From Bemisia tabaci (taxonomy: Eukaryota; Arthropoda; Insecta; Hemiptera; Aleyrodidae): a stretch of DNA of 64,000 nucleotides. The position numbers were made by a program, and so were the translations under genes. The notes under the pieces were generated by a model. It was not told where the DNA came from and searched no databases. It saw only the letters and a program-made list of their open reading frames with translations. Each line of letters starts with the position of its first letter. Position 1 is the stretch's first letter. The DNA is taken from contig NC_092793.1 of assembly GCF_918797505.1 (NCBI RefSeq), forward strand, positions 75,203,912 through 75,267,911, given 5' to 3'. Below are positions 47,092-59,333 of this stretch, piece by piece.

Positions 47092-48810
47092 CTGCAACAA
47101 ACAAATCAAAAACCGAGGTCAGCGGTTGTCAGCCAAATTGCAGTGGACCACTAGTTAGGGTCAAAAAGCAAGAAGCACCTCAACGCATGCTTCTTTATCA
47201 AAATCTTGAATGGAACACAAAAAATTTCAGAACTCACTCCCAGATGTCATGGTGTCCGAGTGTCCTCAGGAATTGTCGTTTCCTGTATTAGTCAATTCGA
47301 CCTCCCTTGCTAGAAACAAGGCTTCTTGCATCAAATTGGTCACTAAACAATGTCATGTGATGAAAAGATTTCTCGAAGTGTTAAACTGTCCTTGACAAAG
47401 GTAAAAATACAGCGTTTCAGGGTGGGTTTTTTTTAATTATTTGTAAAATCCAAAATAACTCATTTATCGACTAATGACATCATTTTCAATGGCCAATCAG
47501 GGTTGTGCTAATGTTGAACTTTTTTTCTCTTTTTTTTGTGGGTGGAAAGTTAGAATTTACTAATTCTAACGTCCACCATCAGCACTACAACCAATTTCTC
47601 ACTCATATGTTGATTCTGGTAAGTATACGTTCAGCGTAAAACGAATACGTTTACGCTTACGGTACCGACGGAAAACTACGCGTATCGAAAAACGCGGCCA
47701 GAGCGCATGATAGCGCGGCTCCGTAAAGCTGTGCCGCCCCCTCCCCCGCCCCAGGGAACCGGAGGTGGTCAAAGCGCCAAAAAACCGCAAAATTCAATCA
47801 GCGCGACGGTAAAGCTATCAGCGGCGGCGTAAGGCCCGGGCCGCGGCGAGTTGCTTGCTTAATGGCCGGACCCGGCAGTGTAAACATTTCCGCGCGACAA
47901 TTAAAGCCCAATCCTCAAAAATAGCCGGCCGACCGGTGGAGGAGGGATGCGTTTTGGGAGCTCAATGAGTTTCGGGGGAAGGGGACGGGAGGGGGGCGGT
48001 CAAGGGCCGGAGACTGAATGGCGTGCCGGTTTTGATTGGTTGTGCGACCCGGGACAAGCATCGGGACACGCCGCAAAGAGATTAACCAAGAGGATTAACC
48101 GTTTAAACGGGGATACAACGCTCATCCCACGTTGCCAAGCGCAACGTGGGCAAGGCCGAGCTTTGTTTAGAATACCCTTATGGGGAGAGTATGGGCACTT
48201 CAAAAATTTGGAGGTTAGGTTTGACCAGGTCATGTTTCTCTTGGGGCCCAAAAGGGCAGTCAACCTATGAACGAGAATTATCCAGCGGTACTAATTTTTC
48301 ACAATTCTTATTACCTGTGAGAGTAGGTACACTGATCCAAAATTATAAAAGCACGCGTAAAACTTTAATCTCGCATAAATTTTCTCGGTTTTAAAGTCTT
48401 AATCCTTAAAGACGGTTTTTTACAATGGTCGGCCATATTGATTATCTTTCAAATGCATAGGGTCGCAGCGGCACTTTTCTGGTGATTTAATTTCGTTTTA
48501 CACGTTGTCGTCCTTTTGGGCTCTAAGAATCGTCATGTCCATACTCTCTCAGTGAAGGTTCTCTGCGTCGCAGAAATCAGTCTTATGCACGCTATTCTGC
48601 CGTTCATAGAGAAAAGCCGAAAGAGCAAAAATGAAGTTTTGAGAAAATGGGCTCGGCTGCGTCTGGGCGGAAAACACTGCGACTTTCAGAAACCTTGCGG
48701 ATGATTAAAAATTAACAAATTTAATTTTCAGTGATATTAAAAAGGTCTTGTTCATTTCCATACGGCTCAGGGGCGGTCTGGCTAGGGGGCTCGGACCTTG
48801 TAGTACCACA
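47092..48810. other. svp: Start of the last seven-up intron; CpG-rich unique patch at about 47630-48070
   Basis: GC- and CpG-rich sequence of mixed composition, with ACGCGTATCG and GGCCCGGGCCGCGG words and no supported ORF. Position and composition suit a regulatory element. CCACGTTGCCAAGCGCAACGTGG at about 48127-48149 is a short hairpin. Confidence 0.35.
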
Positions 48811-49835
48811 CAGGGCCAGATTAAGGGAGTGGCCACATGGGCCGCGGCCCATGGCGGCAAAATGTAGGGGGCGGCAAATTTTGCAATCTTTTTGAATGTA
48901 TCAAAAAAAGAAAGGAAAAACCAGATTCAGAAAATAAATTACAAACGAGAAGAGACGACAAAATCTCTCATTTCCTGAGAGTAAAAGTATAGTAATTTCT
49001 AATTTTGTCGTCTCTCGGCGATACAAGAGACAACACCTTCAATTAGTCGAGTTAGAGAAACCGAACACGCAATTTGACCCGGAACGGAGCGGCGAGGCGG
49101 TCAGCATGAAACGCATAGCGCCTACAAGACTGCATGAATACTTGACGCATTGCGTCAAACACACTGCGGTCGGCTTGAAACGCATAGCGCCTACAAGACT
49201 GCATGAATACTTCACGCATTGCTCCAACACAGTGCGGTCGGCGCAGCGGCGGCGGAAGGTAAAATTATTAACCACATTTATGTTTGTTCTTTCATAATTG
49301 GTTCGTTTTTTTTTTTTTTTAAATGGAAGGCCTTGTCCAAACAGGGATGGTTTTACGGAACTGAACTTTTGTCAGTGTTGACAAGGCTTTCACAAAAAAT
49401 GTACCCAACACAAGTAGACGCGTCTCGTACACCCCTCACCTTCCCCCGCACCGGCACGTTCACTTGATGGTTTTTATAGATCGTATTCGACATAGATCAC
49501 ACAGGTGAGATTATGTTGATATCGATTGATTCAATATGTACCGATAGCCTCAAAAGTCCATTTAGAAATCTGAGGTAACGGGTCTTAGGTGATCAAATTT
49601 TTATTCTCTCGAGTATCAAATGGCAATGAAAAGTGAAATTGTTAGGAATTTTCTCATTTTCAGCTTTTCCAAATTGAATCCTAAAATTTTTATATGAGGT
49701 TATGTTCTATTGTTTTGAACCAAACGATACATCGAACCACTGTCGAATACGATCTATTGATGTTTCAAAACGAATGAAAAGGGGGCGGAAAAATACAGGC
49801 GGCCCATGGGCGGCAAGTAGGTAAATCCGGCCCTG
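48811..49835 (-). mobile_element. hAT-type non-autonomous element H, copy 3 (inverted)
   Basis: 1025 bp. CAGGGCCAGATTAAGGGAGT ... TAAATCCGGCCCTG with a perfect 8-bp duplication GTACCACA (48803-48810, 49836-49843). Two tandem units at about 49105-49245. Outer segments match copy 1 most fully. Confidence 0.9.
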
Positions 49836-49896
49836 GTACCACAAAAATTCTGACGGGTGGCTTTGGGGGCTCCGGCAGGGTTCCCCCCTGGACCCT

Positions 49897-49992
49897 GGAA
49901 AATCCTCTTAGAGGAAATCTTCATAGAAAAATCCTCATAGAGGAAAATGGAAAATCCTCATAGAGGAAAATGGAAAATCCTCATAGAGGAGG
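49897..49992 (+). repeat. Minisatellite with a period of about 24 bp
   Basis: Three to four units of AAAATCCTCATAGAGGAAAA, each with a small inverted word (CCTC...GAGG). Confidence 0.75.
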
Positions 49993-52900
49993 ACTCTAGG
50001 TTAGTTAGGGGAAACCTCTCGAAAAGAGGGACCCCAAAAGATATCATATCAGCAACCCAATAATTTTTGAGCAAGACCGACACTGGTTAGGCTAGTGATA
50101 GGCAAGACAGCCTTAGGTGCTATCTTCAACATGCTTCCGTGGTTGCGTTTTGGACACATAATCGACACATTTCAAAGTCTCTAATATGAATGAATATTGT
50201 CCTCAGCTGCAATGAAAATACGCATTTTTTTTTTGATGTGATGTAACCATCACCATTTTATCTCAAGTTACTAATGCATAAAATATATATGGACGCCCAC
50301 GACAACAGATGACGTCATCGACAAAATTCTCCTTCGGGGAGTGAAAAGCTGCGGTATGGCATCGCTGGATGCGTCCAGCGGGGAATTAAGACCCGCATGA
50401 GATAAATGTATAACAGGCCAACAACCACTCATTACAATTAACTTCGTGTTTGATGCGCGCAAACTTTCATATCAAGATTCTCTAATTAGGCCGCCCTCCC
50501 TCTTTTTCGAAACGAACCTCCGTGCGCGTACGACGGGCCCCGACGATACTTTTTTCGGCCCTGTAGAGGCCGGAATCGAAATCATCTTAGTCCATTATCA
50601 AAACAGAGTGTGAGTTTCATGGAGCTTCCGGATAACGGCCTCTAAGTGCAAGACCGTCGATCACCGAATGAGTAGTTTGTTTTTTTTAATGTTTTGCGGT
50701 TTAAACGAAGAACAACTCGGAACGGACCATTGCAATTGTGTGGTTACGATGAAGTTAGTTTAGGCCACATAATTCTCGATCGAGTGGAATACACTAAAAT
50801 ATAGCACCTTCAATTATAAAACGGTTACAATTATTCGCCGCTGCATTTAACATGTACCATTTCTTCGCTTTTCCTACGGGGGAGGGGGGCTGCTTTCCTC
50901 CAAAAAATGTGAAGAGTTTTGCTGAACGAGGAACAGCTCAAGATTGCTCCTAAGACGACTCTATTCAAAATTTTCAAAATACTACACACTCTCAATTCTC
51001 GGACCAGCTTTAAATTTTTTTATCGGAACCTATCAAGTAAATATTCCGTGAGCCATTGAAATCTAAAAGGTGAGCATTTAAGTGTAAAAATCTGTAAAGT
51101 TTTTCGACGAGTGGACTCTAAAACCGCCCTTATCATTAAAAGTATTTCCTTTCCGCAATATCTGATTCTTTCGAAAAGTTCCAGAGTTTTCAAATTTTAC
51201 CCTAATCAATAATTTTGTGAGAATTCGCCTGCTTTCGCACCCGCGGTCCCTTCCACGGTAAAGATCGGACTTTGGGCACTCGTACTTCTGACAAGTTTCA
51301 TCATTCGATTTTTCAAATCTCTTCCTTTTACCGCTTACCGCTTACAAACGTTCTACAATTTTATACTTGAGAACCCCGTCGGGCGTTGGGCTCTACTCTA
51401 AGGCTCAGCTCCCCGCTTATTTTTTCCCCCTTCTCTCTCACTCCTCGTGCGAGACCTCATTGAACGGGCCTTGGAGACCCGGATCCCGAGAATAGAGGAA
51501 CGCGTTAACCGCACGCGCTCATATAGTCTCGATTTTCTTGCTGACAATGAGGATCATTTGTCTCAGCCTGCGCACAACAATATACCAGCTACAAGACGAG
51601 GAATTAAATTCAAACGCACCTATAATAAAGGGCGATAAATATGAATTTAAGGTCCGCTTCATGCGGCGTTGGGAGTTTGAAATTATACTGCTGACTCCGA
51701 GCTTTGCACATTTGCTGACCCACACCTTGCACATATAGTTCCAACGATTAATAAATAAGAGCTAAGGATTGCCTAAGTAATTTACAGTGCGTCGCGGCGC
51801 TACGTTGCCGATTTTCCGAGCATAATTCGTCGTTTTCATGTAAATTTTAGTATGTATGATTAAGAAGTTGCAACACTGGTCGCTCATACGGTGAAAGTTA
51901 CTTGTATGATCACCTTCAATGTGGCTTTTGGTTCTGGCCTTTGCCGACGGATTGATACGCACTTAATTAGGCCTCTTAAAGCTGTGTTTTAGCGGAAGTT
52001 TCGGCCTTCGATTCGAACAATAAATTCTGACTGGTGGCCGCAAAGCAAGGGCGTGTGTCCGCTAATACTACGTTTGTAACAAAGTTAAACATAGAGTCAT
52101 AACTTTTAAACGCCTATAACGACGCAGCTTTGTTTTCTTGTATCTTTACTGTTAAGAAAAACAACATTGAAATATTGGCTCAGGCGCTGCCAAAAGTGGT
52201 TTGCCTTTGCAGACGTTTTTGCACTGGAAACGGACGAAAATCTTCAGCTAAATTTGAATTAAGGCAGTTTGAAGTTTGTAGTTCAAATAGAGTGTAGTTG
52301 CGAGAAAAAGGTATTTGAACTTTTACTTTCATGTTTCGGGTTCCGAAATTCTTGGATTTCAACGCAATATTACATTCTACGATGAGAAAAAATTACTATA
52401 AGTTTGTTCAAAACTCCTTGTTTGGGATCCATGTTCATCGTTGACTGCTTAAATTTCAATTTTTCAACCTAATTCGACAAAAATTGCCCCCTCCCGTAAA
52501 TTTTGGTCCCTATTTCGAATGGTCATATACATTCGATTAAATAGGAAACTTCATTTCTGCGAATTACAGTGGGATCATTCGCACACTTCGGAATCACGTG
52601 GAACATGTTCCATATTTATTGAACTATTTATACGAACTGAGACTTCGATTGATAGAACTGAAGTTCAGTCTTGTCAACTGCAGATTGATCGATTCTTTCA
52701 ACTGAAGGCATAGACTTCTGAGGCGAGAAGTGTCTATTGAACGATTCGGATCATATATAGCCCAGTTTTTTTTTTCTTTGTGTATGCTTTAAACTCTACA
52801 CCGTTAAAACAAGAAAAATACTTGTGAGCCATTGAGTAAACCTCGTGACATAACGCTCAGATTTTTATTCAATCACTTGAGGTTCAACCGTTCATGATCA

Positions 52901-54075
52901 TGGTCCTTTCTTTAAACTCTGGGTAACTATTAACCCTGCCATCCACTCAACCCTTTCACAAGAGTCAAGAAGGAGGACAGAATAAAGGACGAGGAGCTGT
53001 ATCCACCATCTAATGCCTGAGATAGGCCTTATCCTTAATTTGGGACGTCACATCAGACCCTTCATTAAGAGATCCTCTCGCAAGGGCTCAACTCGAGAAG
53101 GGCGCGGTTAATAACAGGAGAAATAAGAGAAAGAAGGGTGGAAGGAGAATCACCTGAAAACTTTCTCCGGGGAAAAAAGTGGGAAGAACAGGGATGAGGG
53201 GGTGGGCCCGGGAATGGTCGGGAAAAAGGTTGGAACGAGCTAAGCTGTTTTAAAGTGGTTATAAAAACCAATCGTTCGCAGGGAGGGCGTTGCAAAGCGA
53301 CCTATTGGCTCGATCACTCCCGTTAAGCTCAAGTTTTTCCCCACGTCTACGGTTGGCGCTTCGGAGGGATGGAGGGGGTGGAGGGGGCGCAGGTGAAACC
53401 CCGAACACGCATGCCACGCCGCACAAGTCATCGTATCGATGGAATCGCTTGCAGGAGAGAAACGACGCCCTATTCATTGAACACGGTGGTTCGAACCGTT
53501 TACCGTGCAAACGTCTGTAATTATGTAGTGCTACTAAAAACGCCAATAAACCGTCATATGATGCTAAATTTCTTATGATAAAACACGGATGTTTGGGATA
53601 ACTTATGCCTATTTTTCTTAAACTTTTTCAGAAAACATTTTCTGCTGTGTGGCTGAAAATTTCCGGGACGAACATTAATAACATTCCTGAAAAATACATA
53701 TTTTAATTGAAAAATTTGGCGATGTCTGATTATTTTAGGGATCGTCTTCCATAGAACGGTAGAATAAATCGTGATACGGAAAAACCCTGTATGCACGACG
53801 AGACATTCCAATTTTTTTTTGGAAAAAGGAAGTATTTTCTTGACAATAGAATTTTGTTTTGAATTTCTCGGTTCTACTTATGGTTTTGTTTAATGTATCC
53901 GCATTTCAAAAGAAAATATACTGTCCATACTACAATTGCAGCGCTCGAGGACCCACGTTTGCCTTACCTACGAACTGAAGGCGCAATCAATAGCCAGTGA
54001 GTCTGACAGAGAACATTCTTCGCAACAAATTTGAAGCTGCAGCTTTAAATTCAGCGAATGACTCGCGACTCGTTC
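49993..54075. other. svp: Seven-up intron, mostly unique DNA
   Basis: No exon or repeat family recognised. A G-run lies at 50879-50889. Frames up to 95 codons at 53240-53580 overlap on both strands and lack domains. A degenerate box half (CTACGAACTGAAGGCGC) occurs near 53968-53984. Confidence 0.35.
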
Positions 54076-54240
54076 CAGTGACGTGGCGTGCTTTGCAATA
54101 AATCGATTGATCTGCCATTTAAACCAATGGGGAAAAAATCAATTAACAAGGTGCTCGCAGCGAACACCTTGAAACTCGATTCTTGACCATAGTTTTAAAT
54201 GGGGAAACATCGAAAATCGATCATTCACACCTCGTCACTG
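54076..54240. mobile_element. hAT-type MITE family G, copy 4
   Basis: CAGTGACGTGGCGTGCTTTG ... CACCTCGTCACTG, 165 bp, with a perfect 8-bp duplication ACTCGTTC on both sides. The core GTGCTCGCAGCGAACACC is retained. This copy fixes the TSD length of the family. Confidence 0.85.
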
Positions 54241-57200
54241 ACTCGTTCGTGGCCAACCTCAATAATCAACATAATCTGACGAATACGTCGAGGAAATGAA
54301 AGATCAGTTAGGAACGCTTTCGAGTTTCAGATTGTGGGACAGAAGTGAGCCCCTGGAAGTTTCTGCAACCTTGCGCAACCCCAGCCAAGTTCGAAAAGCG
54401 GGTGGCGAAAAGCGAGGAGGGAACTCGTCTTGGAAAAAAAGCAGTCCTCGAAGGCTTGAAATAAACTGATACACGCGCGCGGCATTAATATTAAAACGAA
54501 AGTTTTTATTTGAATATTTATAGCGGAGGAAAGAAAACCGGAATTAAGTAATTAAAATATTATCAAATCAGGTACCTTTCCGGTCGGATCGCTGAAACTT
54601 CGCGACGACGGTTGCGAATTCCCCTTTGATTCTTTTGTCTGCCCGCGAGTTGCCGAAGTCAAAAACTTTCAACTTAGCTCGCGCTTCTATTTTTCTTCCC
54701 GCCGAAGGTACACGAGACAAAAGAAAAATTGTCACCTAACTTTGCAGTCTGCATCGGAGTAAACTTAATTATCTTAAGCTCTCAGATGTATCGCTAAGAT
54801 CTGGGCGAAAAGATGCAGATTAAAAACTCTCGTTAGCACAGGAGAGCACGCTTTAATTAGACCCATCACTGCATTTATTTTCAGCGTTGCCGCTCCGGAA
54901 CCCTTTGTTTCCCTCTTTTACGTGTAATTAAGAGCACGGATATGCTAACGTATGAACATCGAAAAAGGCACAATATGGAACACGTTTTAATTAGAGCGAT
55001 CAGATGACAGAAAATGTGTATTGTCTTGCTCAAGAACAAAGTGATGGCATACTTTACTCAGCGGTGTAGCCAAGGTGGGCTACGGAGGCGGGGTCAGCTT
55101 TTTCCAAGGCCTGATTTTTCCTCCTTCAAAATGGTAATTTTCTGCAATTTTCAAGATTTCTCTACTCCTAAAAGAGAAATTTCCAACAACCCCCTTACAG
55201 AAACTGGATTTGATTTTTTATTATTCAAACAAGGGAAGGGAATGATGCGCTGCGTAATGCACATTAGCATGTAAGAAAAAAGACCAACATCGAAGTGACC
55301 CTAACAAAATGGATGTTTCAAAAGAAGGACAATTTTTTGGTTGAAATGTTTAAAATTGTTTTGTATCGAGCTAAGTATACCATTGCTACTATACGATAAA
55401 TACATTTACGCAGTGAAATTGTGTTTCTCAGTATAACATATTCTCGCTCTAAGTACCATGTATGCATGAAAGGAAGAATCCATTGAAACCTGCATTGATG
55501 TTCTCAGTTACAGGACGTACATTTTTTGACCGTATGATTACACTATCGCTGATAGATGTACCGTTTGTCTACACGTTTTATTCACATATGTATAATAATT
55601 TCATGGGTCCAAATCTGCAGCCCCTTCCTCCTCTTGACTCTCAGAAGTTCATCAATTCTCATGGACGGAATTTGCTGTGTGTTTTTTTAAAAGATGTATT
55701 TCTTTCTGCCCATTGTGTAGGCGCGATCAAAAATAGGAACATTATTCTTGCATTTTCAATACAGCATTGCGTGAATCTAGGTCTATGACAGAATATCTCA
55801 GATTGACTGTAGTAATGAAGGCGTCTTAACCGAAAGTCATGATATTTTGTTGTCGTGATCACCACTCACAATCTCTCACTTGATTTACTCACCGCACGCC
55901 AAACCATATCAATGGCGACAGGTGACCACCCACTTTTCAAAGTGCTCCAATCAGTTGTTGGTATGAGTAAAAATGGCTGCGAAGGGGAAAAAATGGACGA
56001 AATTTCATATTCAGTCGGCATACACTCGTCGGGCGAGAGAGAGATAGAGGAGGAGAGGGGGCTAAAAATATCCGTGACTGAAATGGTGGCGGGGGGGGGG
56101 GGGGGGGCTAACAGAGCACTGGCGTCTCAGAATATGAAGTGTTAATATTTGAAGAATGAGAGAGAAAGAGCCTGGCTCACTAGCAAACTTCGTCCCTCCT
56201 CTGACGTAAGGGCGTAGCTCGATTTCTGCGTGAGCCCTGGTCGCTGTATGAGTACATGCTCTCCGGGGCTCACGTGTAAATAGACATTCGCTAATGCGTC
56301 AGGGGAGCGACGAAGAGAGGAAAAGAGGGAGCAGAGGTGACGAGCGGTGCTATGTTTGCGTTGCGAGGAGCGAAAAAATTTCTGGGACCCAATCGGTGGG
56401 GAGGGGGAGGGGAAGCACAGTCACCGTCAGAGTTGTCGTTTTTACAGTGATTTTGCATTATCCGGCAGGTAATTCATTTTCGAGTGACCTGACCTTTGGC
56501 TGTTCAAAACAAAGAACTTGCGTGCTCCAGAGCACTCACATTTTCAGTGTCGCTGAAGGTCAAAAAAGGAGGGAAAAAAACTCAGACGAAGTACGAATCA
56601 GCATGGGTACGTCATTTGCACAGGAGAGATTCACATGTACATTGTACAAGGTACTTTTATGGAATGTGTAGTCCACCTAAATAATTTTCAGTGCAAAGTA
56701 AAGAGGAACGAAGCCTGGAGTTAAAAACGCAAAAAAGATGTCTGAAGTTTTGATCCTCATACCATGTGAAAAAATTCTAACTCGAAAAATTCTGGATAAA
56801 ACTTATACCTCGGAGGACATACATCTGAATAGTTTATGAAACATTTTCGAGCTTTTTTATCATTCACGAATGTAAAGTATTAAATCAACTACTCATCTCC
56901 CAGCGAACCGGACAGAGGGGTACTAGGGAAGAAAGCAGTGGGTGTCTAAAATAAATTGTCTCTGAACACGATAAGGCACCCTCGCATTCAGCGCGAGACA
57001 GGTTATTTTTATCTAAAGGTATGGAAAAAACAACGGTTCAATTAGGCGTTAGTGGCAAGGTTCTGTGGTCACCAGTCATAGGTCAGTCGCCATTTGGCTT
57101 CCTAATCGGAGTTGCCAACGATCCGAATTTCCACATCGAGCTCCGCCGCAGCTCGAATAATTCTTGCGAGATTTGGCACCACTGATCACAATCAGTAAAA

Positions 57201-57939
57201 GTCACTAATGGCCCTCTCGCACTTTTCTGGATCGCTTTAAGTTTGCGATCGGACGCCAAGCGTTTGATAACCTAGCGCAGAGTTGGAATTCGCGGATTCC
57301 CCTGCGTTTATTTTTAACGCAACCCGCAGCGCAAGAGTCAAAGCGCGAGATTCAAATGCATGGTATGCCCGAGGGGTGTGGAGGACTGCACCTCTCGCAT
57401 TTCACTTAGTCCGGTGATCTCTCTAATTCGTTTCAGACTTGCACTCATTATTCACAGCACCGGATATGGGGTACAAGGACCAGATCCTGATGGATAAGAG
57501 CCACACAAAGCAATATCTCCTCATTCAATTCAAATTCCAGAAAGAGCCGCACGGACATGTTTTTTTTTTCAATTTGCGTGATTTTTGTATATCATTCCCT
57601 TTTTTTCTTTTTTTTCCAGCGACAAACTTCGTAGCAGATTTACTCCATGTCCGCATGCTTCCAGACTCTTCGCTGCTTTTTGCAAATTTTTCTGTGAGCC
57701 CGGTAAAATTTCAAGATGCCCCTGATGGAAAAACTAGAGCGAAACTTTGTAGCTAGTTCAACCTTCATTCTAGTTGAATCTACCAGACAAAGATAACAAA
57801 ACCAAAGCGGAGTTCTGGTCCTAATCGTATAATTTCCTTACAATGTGAGATTACATTTTACCAAAGTAAAACTTCGTATAGTCTGCGGGAAGAACATGAT
57901 CGACTCATTGATATTATTAGCCACTTTGAACACCAACTA
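54241..57939. other. svp: Seven-up intron, unique DNA with homeodomain-like site clusters
   Basis: Between about 54480 and 54990 there are repeated TTAATTA/TAATTA-like words (for example GTAATTAAAATATTA, TTTAATTAGACC, GTAATTAAGAGC, TTTTAATTAGAGC) in non-repetitive DNA. A G16-type run lies at about 56092-56107. Another mixed-composition unique patch lies at about 57000-57420. None has a supported ORF. Confidence 0.35.
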
Positions 57940-58152
57940 CACCGAAAAAAAAAGCCGGATGATAAGTATAAACATTCTGGAGGTAAACGAGTGTGCGACA
58001 ACTCACAAAACGCTGCATTAACTACTACAGAACATACTTCCGCAATTTCAAGATGTAAAACTTACTGCTGTGGCGGTTAGTTCAGCGCTTTGTGAGTTGT
58101 CGCACACTTTTTCACATCCAGAATGTTAAATCGGCATCCTTTTTTTTCGGCG
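57940..58152. mobile_element. CACCG-ended foldback MITE, family D
   Basis: CACCGAAAAAAAAAGCCGGA ... TTTTTTTCGGCG with TA on both sides. The arms include GTGTGCGACAACTCACAAA / inverse. Confidence 0.7.
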
Positions 58153-58673
58153 TAAGAAACATATTTCCGGGTAACTCGACTATATAGCGCGGTTGAAACC
58201 AAATCAGCAAAGTATGCGGTTGAATTGATCACACTCTCCCTCATTCACCGTCTGAAACTTTTGAAGCCAAGGATTAAGTGTCCAAAAGGAGTATCTGCGG
58301 AGGGCAAGAGAATGATTAGAAACCAATGAGGCGCTCGTCTCCTCAATTCAGTGTCATCAAACAAAATCCGGGGTGGGTGGTAGGGGGGGGGGGGGGCGGC
58401 AGGCGAAACAGCGGAGCCCGGGGCCGGGACCTCATGAGTCCACTAATTTACCAATTACCCGGCCACTACAAAGCACCATTAAGAAAGAGCACTTAGTCGC
58501 CACTGCGCCGTACAACCCTTTCGCTTATTAAAACACTAATTAATACCCATCTCGGGCGACGCGGACGCCCCGCGACTCCTCCGTTCGCCTATTGACCATG
58601 TCATGAGATGCCACGGCTTGTGAACGGCGCCCGCGCGCTCTGTTGACGGATCGGGCAAACAACGTAGCTCCCC
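58153..58673. other. svp: Unique intronic DNA, GC-richer at about 58370-58620
   Basis: A G-run at 58383-58396, then a clean unique stretch with CACTAATTTACCAATTACC and AACACTAATTAATACCC. No ORF. A possible regulatory block. Confidence 0.3.
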
Positions 58674-58856
58674 AAACCGAAAAAAATAATATGCTGTTTT
58701 AGCACCCAGGATGTCAAAAATGTGTCTAGTGGTCCCAAGATGCTGCCGTTACAGCCCCCGCAGTTAATTTTACATCCTGTGAATGCAAATTCAACTGCGT
58801 GGGCAATCAAGGCATTTTTTACATCCTAGATGCTAAGACAGCATATTTTTTCAGTG
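58674..58856. mobile_element. Foldback MITE, family D relative
   Basis: CCGAAAAAAATAATATGCTG ... CAGCATATTTTTTCAGTG. Subterminal GGATGTCAAAAATGTG recalls 6710-6907. Left boundary approximate. Confidence 0.6.
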
Positions 58857-58875
58857 CAAATTTTGGCCTTATGGC

Positions 58876-59144
58876 CTGGTTACACGCTCAAATTTCCGTC
58901 AAAGTCCGATTAAAATGATGACCAAGCTGGCGATCGAGAGTTGTCTAGATTGATGAGTAAAATTAATTAAAACAGCGTGTTGATTATGAAATACGCACGG
59001 TTGTGTGGAAATCAGATGAAGGATGAGACCCACAGCTCCATCATCTACCATCAAATTTTTGCAGACCGCAGAAATTTGATGGTAGACGGTGCGCACCAGT
59101 CACCATTTGATCGGAAATTGATGGAAATATGAGCGCGTAACCAG
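58876..59144. mobile_element. Foldback MITE, CTGGTTAC-ended
   Basis: CTGGTTACACGCTCAAATTT at the left and ATATGAGCGCGTAACCAG at the right, with matching subterminal GTCCGATTA / TGATCGGA words. The arms also contain TCATCATCTACCATCAAATTT-like inverted parts. No TSD found. Confidence 0.65.
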
Positions 59145-59149
59145 CACAA

Positions 59150-59333
59150 TACTGAAAAAAAAAAAACCCAGCCGTGGAGGCCGTACTTTCACGGGCTATA
59201 TGGATATACTGTCCGCGTTACAGGCATGGCACCTGGAGCAATCGAAGCTACGGCTCCAGCACCTGGAATTTTCGGCCTCTGAGCCCGGAACGGACGATAT
59301 GTCTATACAACCCGTAACTTTTTTTTTTCAGTG
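59150..59333. mobile_element. CACTG-type foldback MITE, family C copy 2 (diverged)
   Basis: TACTGAAAAAAAAAAAACCC ... TTTTTTTTCAGTG. The interior shares ACGGGCTATAT with 34315-34516. It begins 5 bp after the preceding MITE. Confidence 0.6.

Noticed and set aside
57439..57756. Exon-like open frame after TTATTCACAG
   Set aside because: It is on the opposite strand to seven-up, there is no donor at the plausible end, and the translation runs into a T-rich stretch. No domain.
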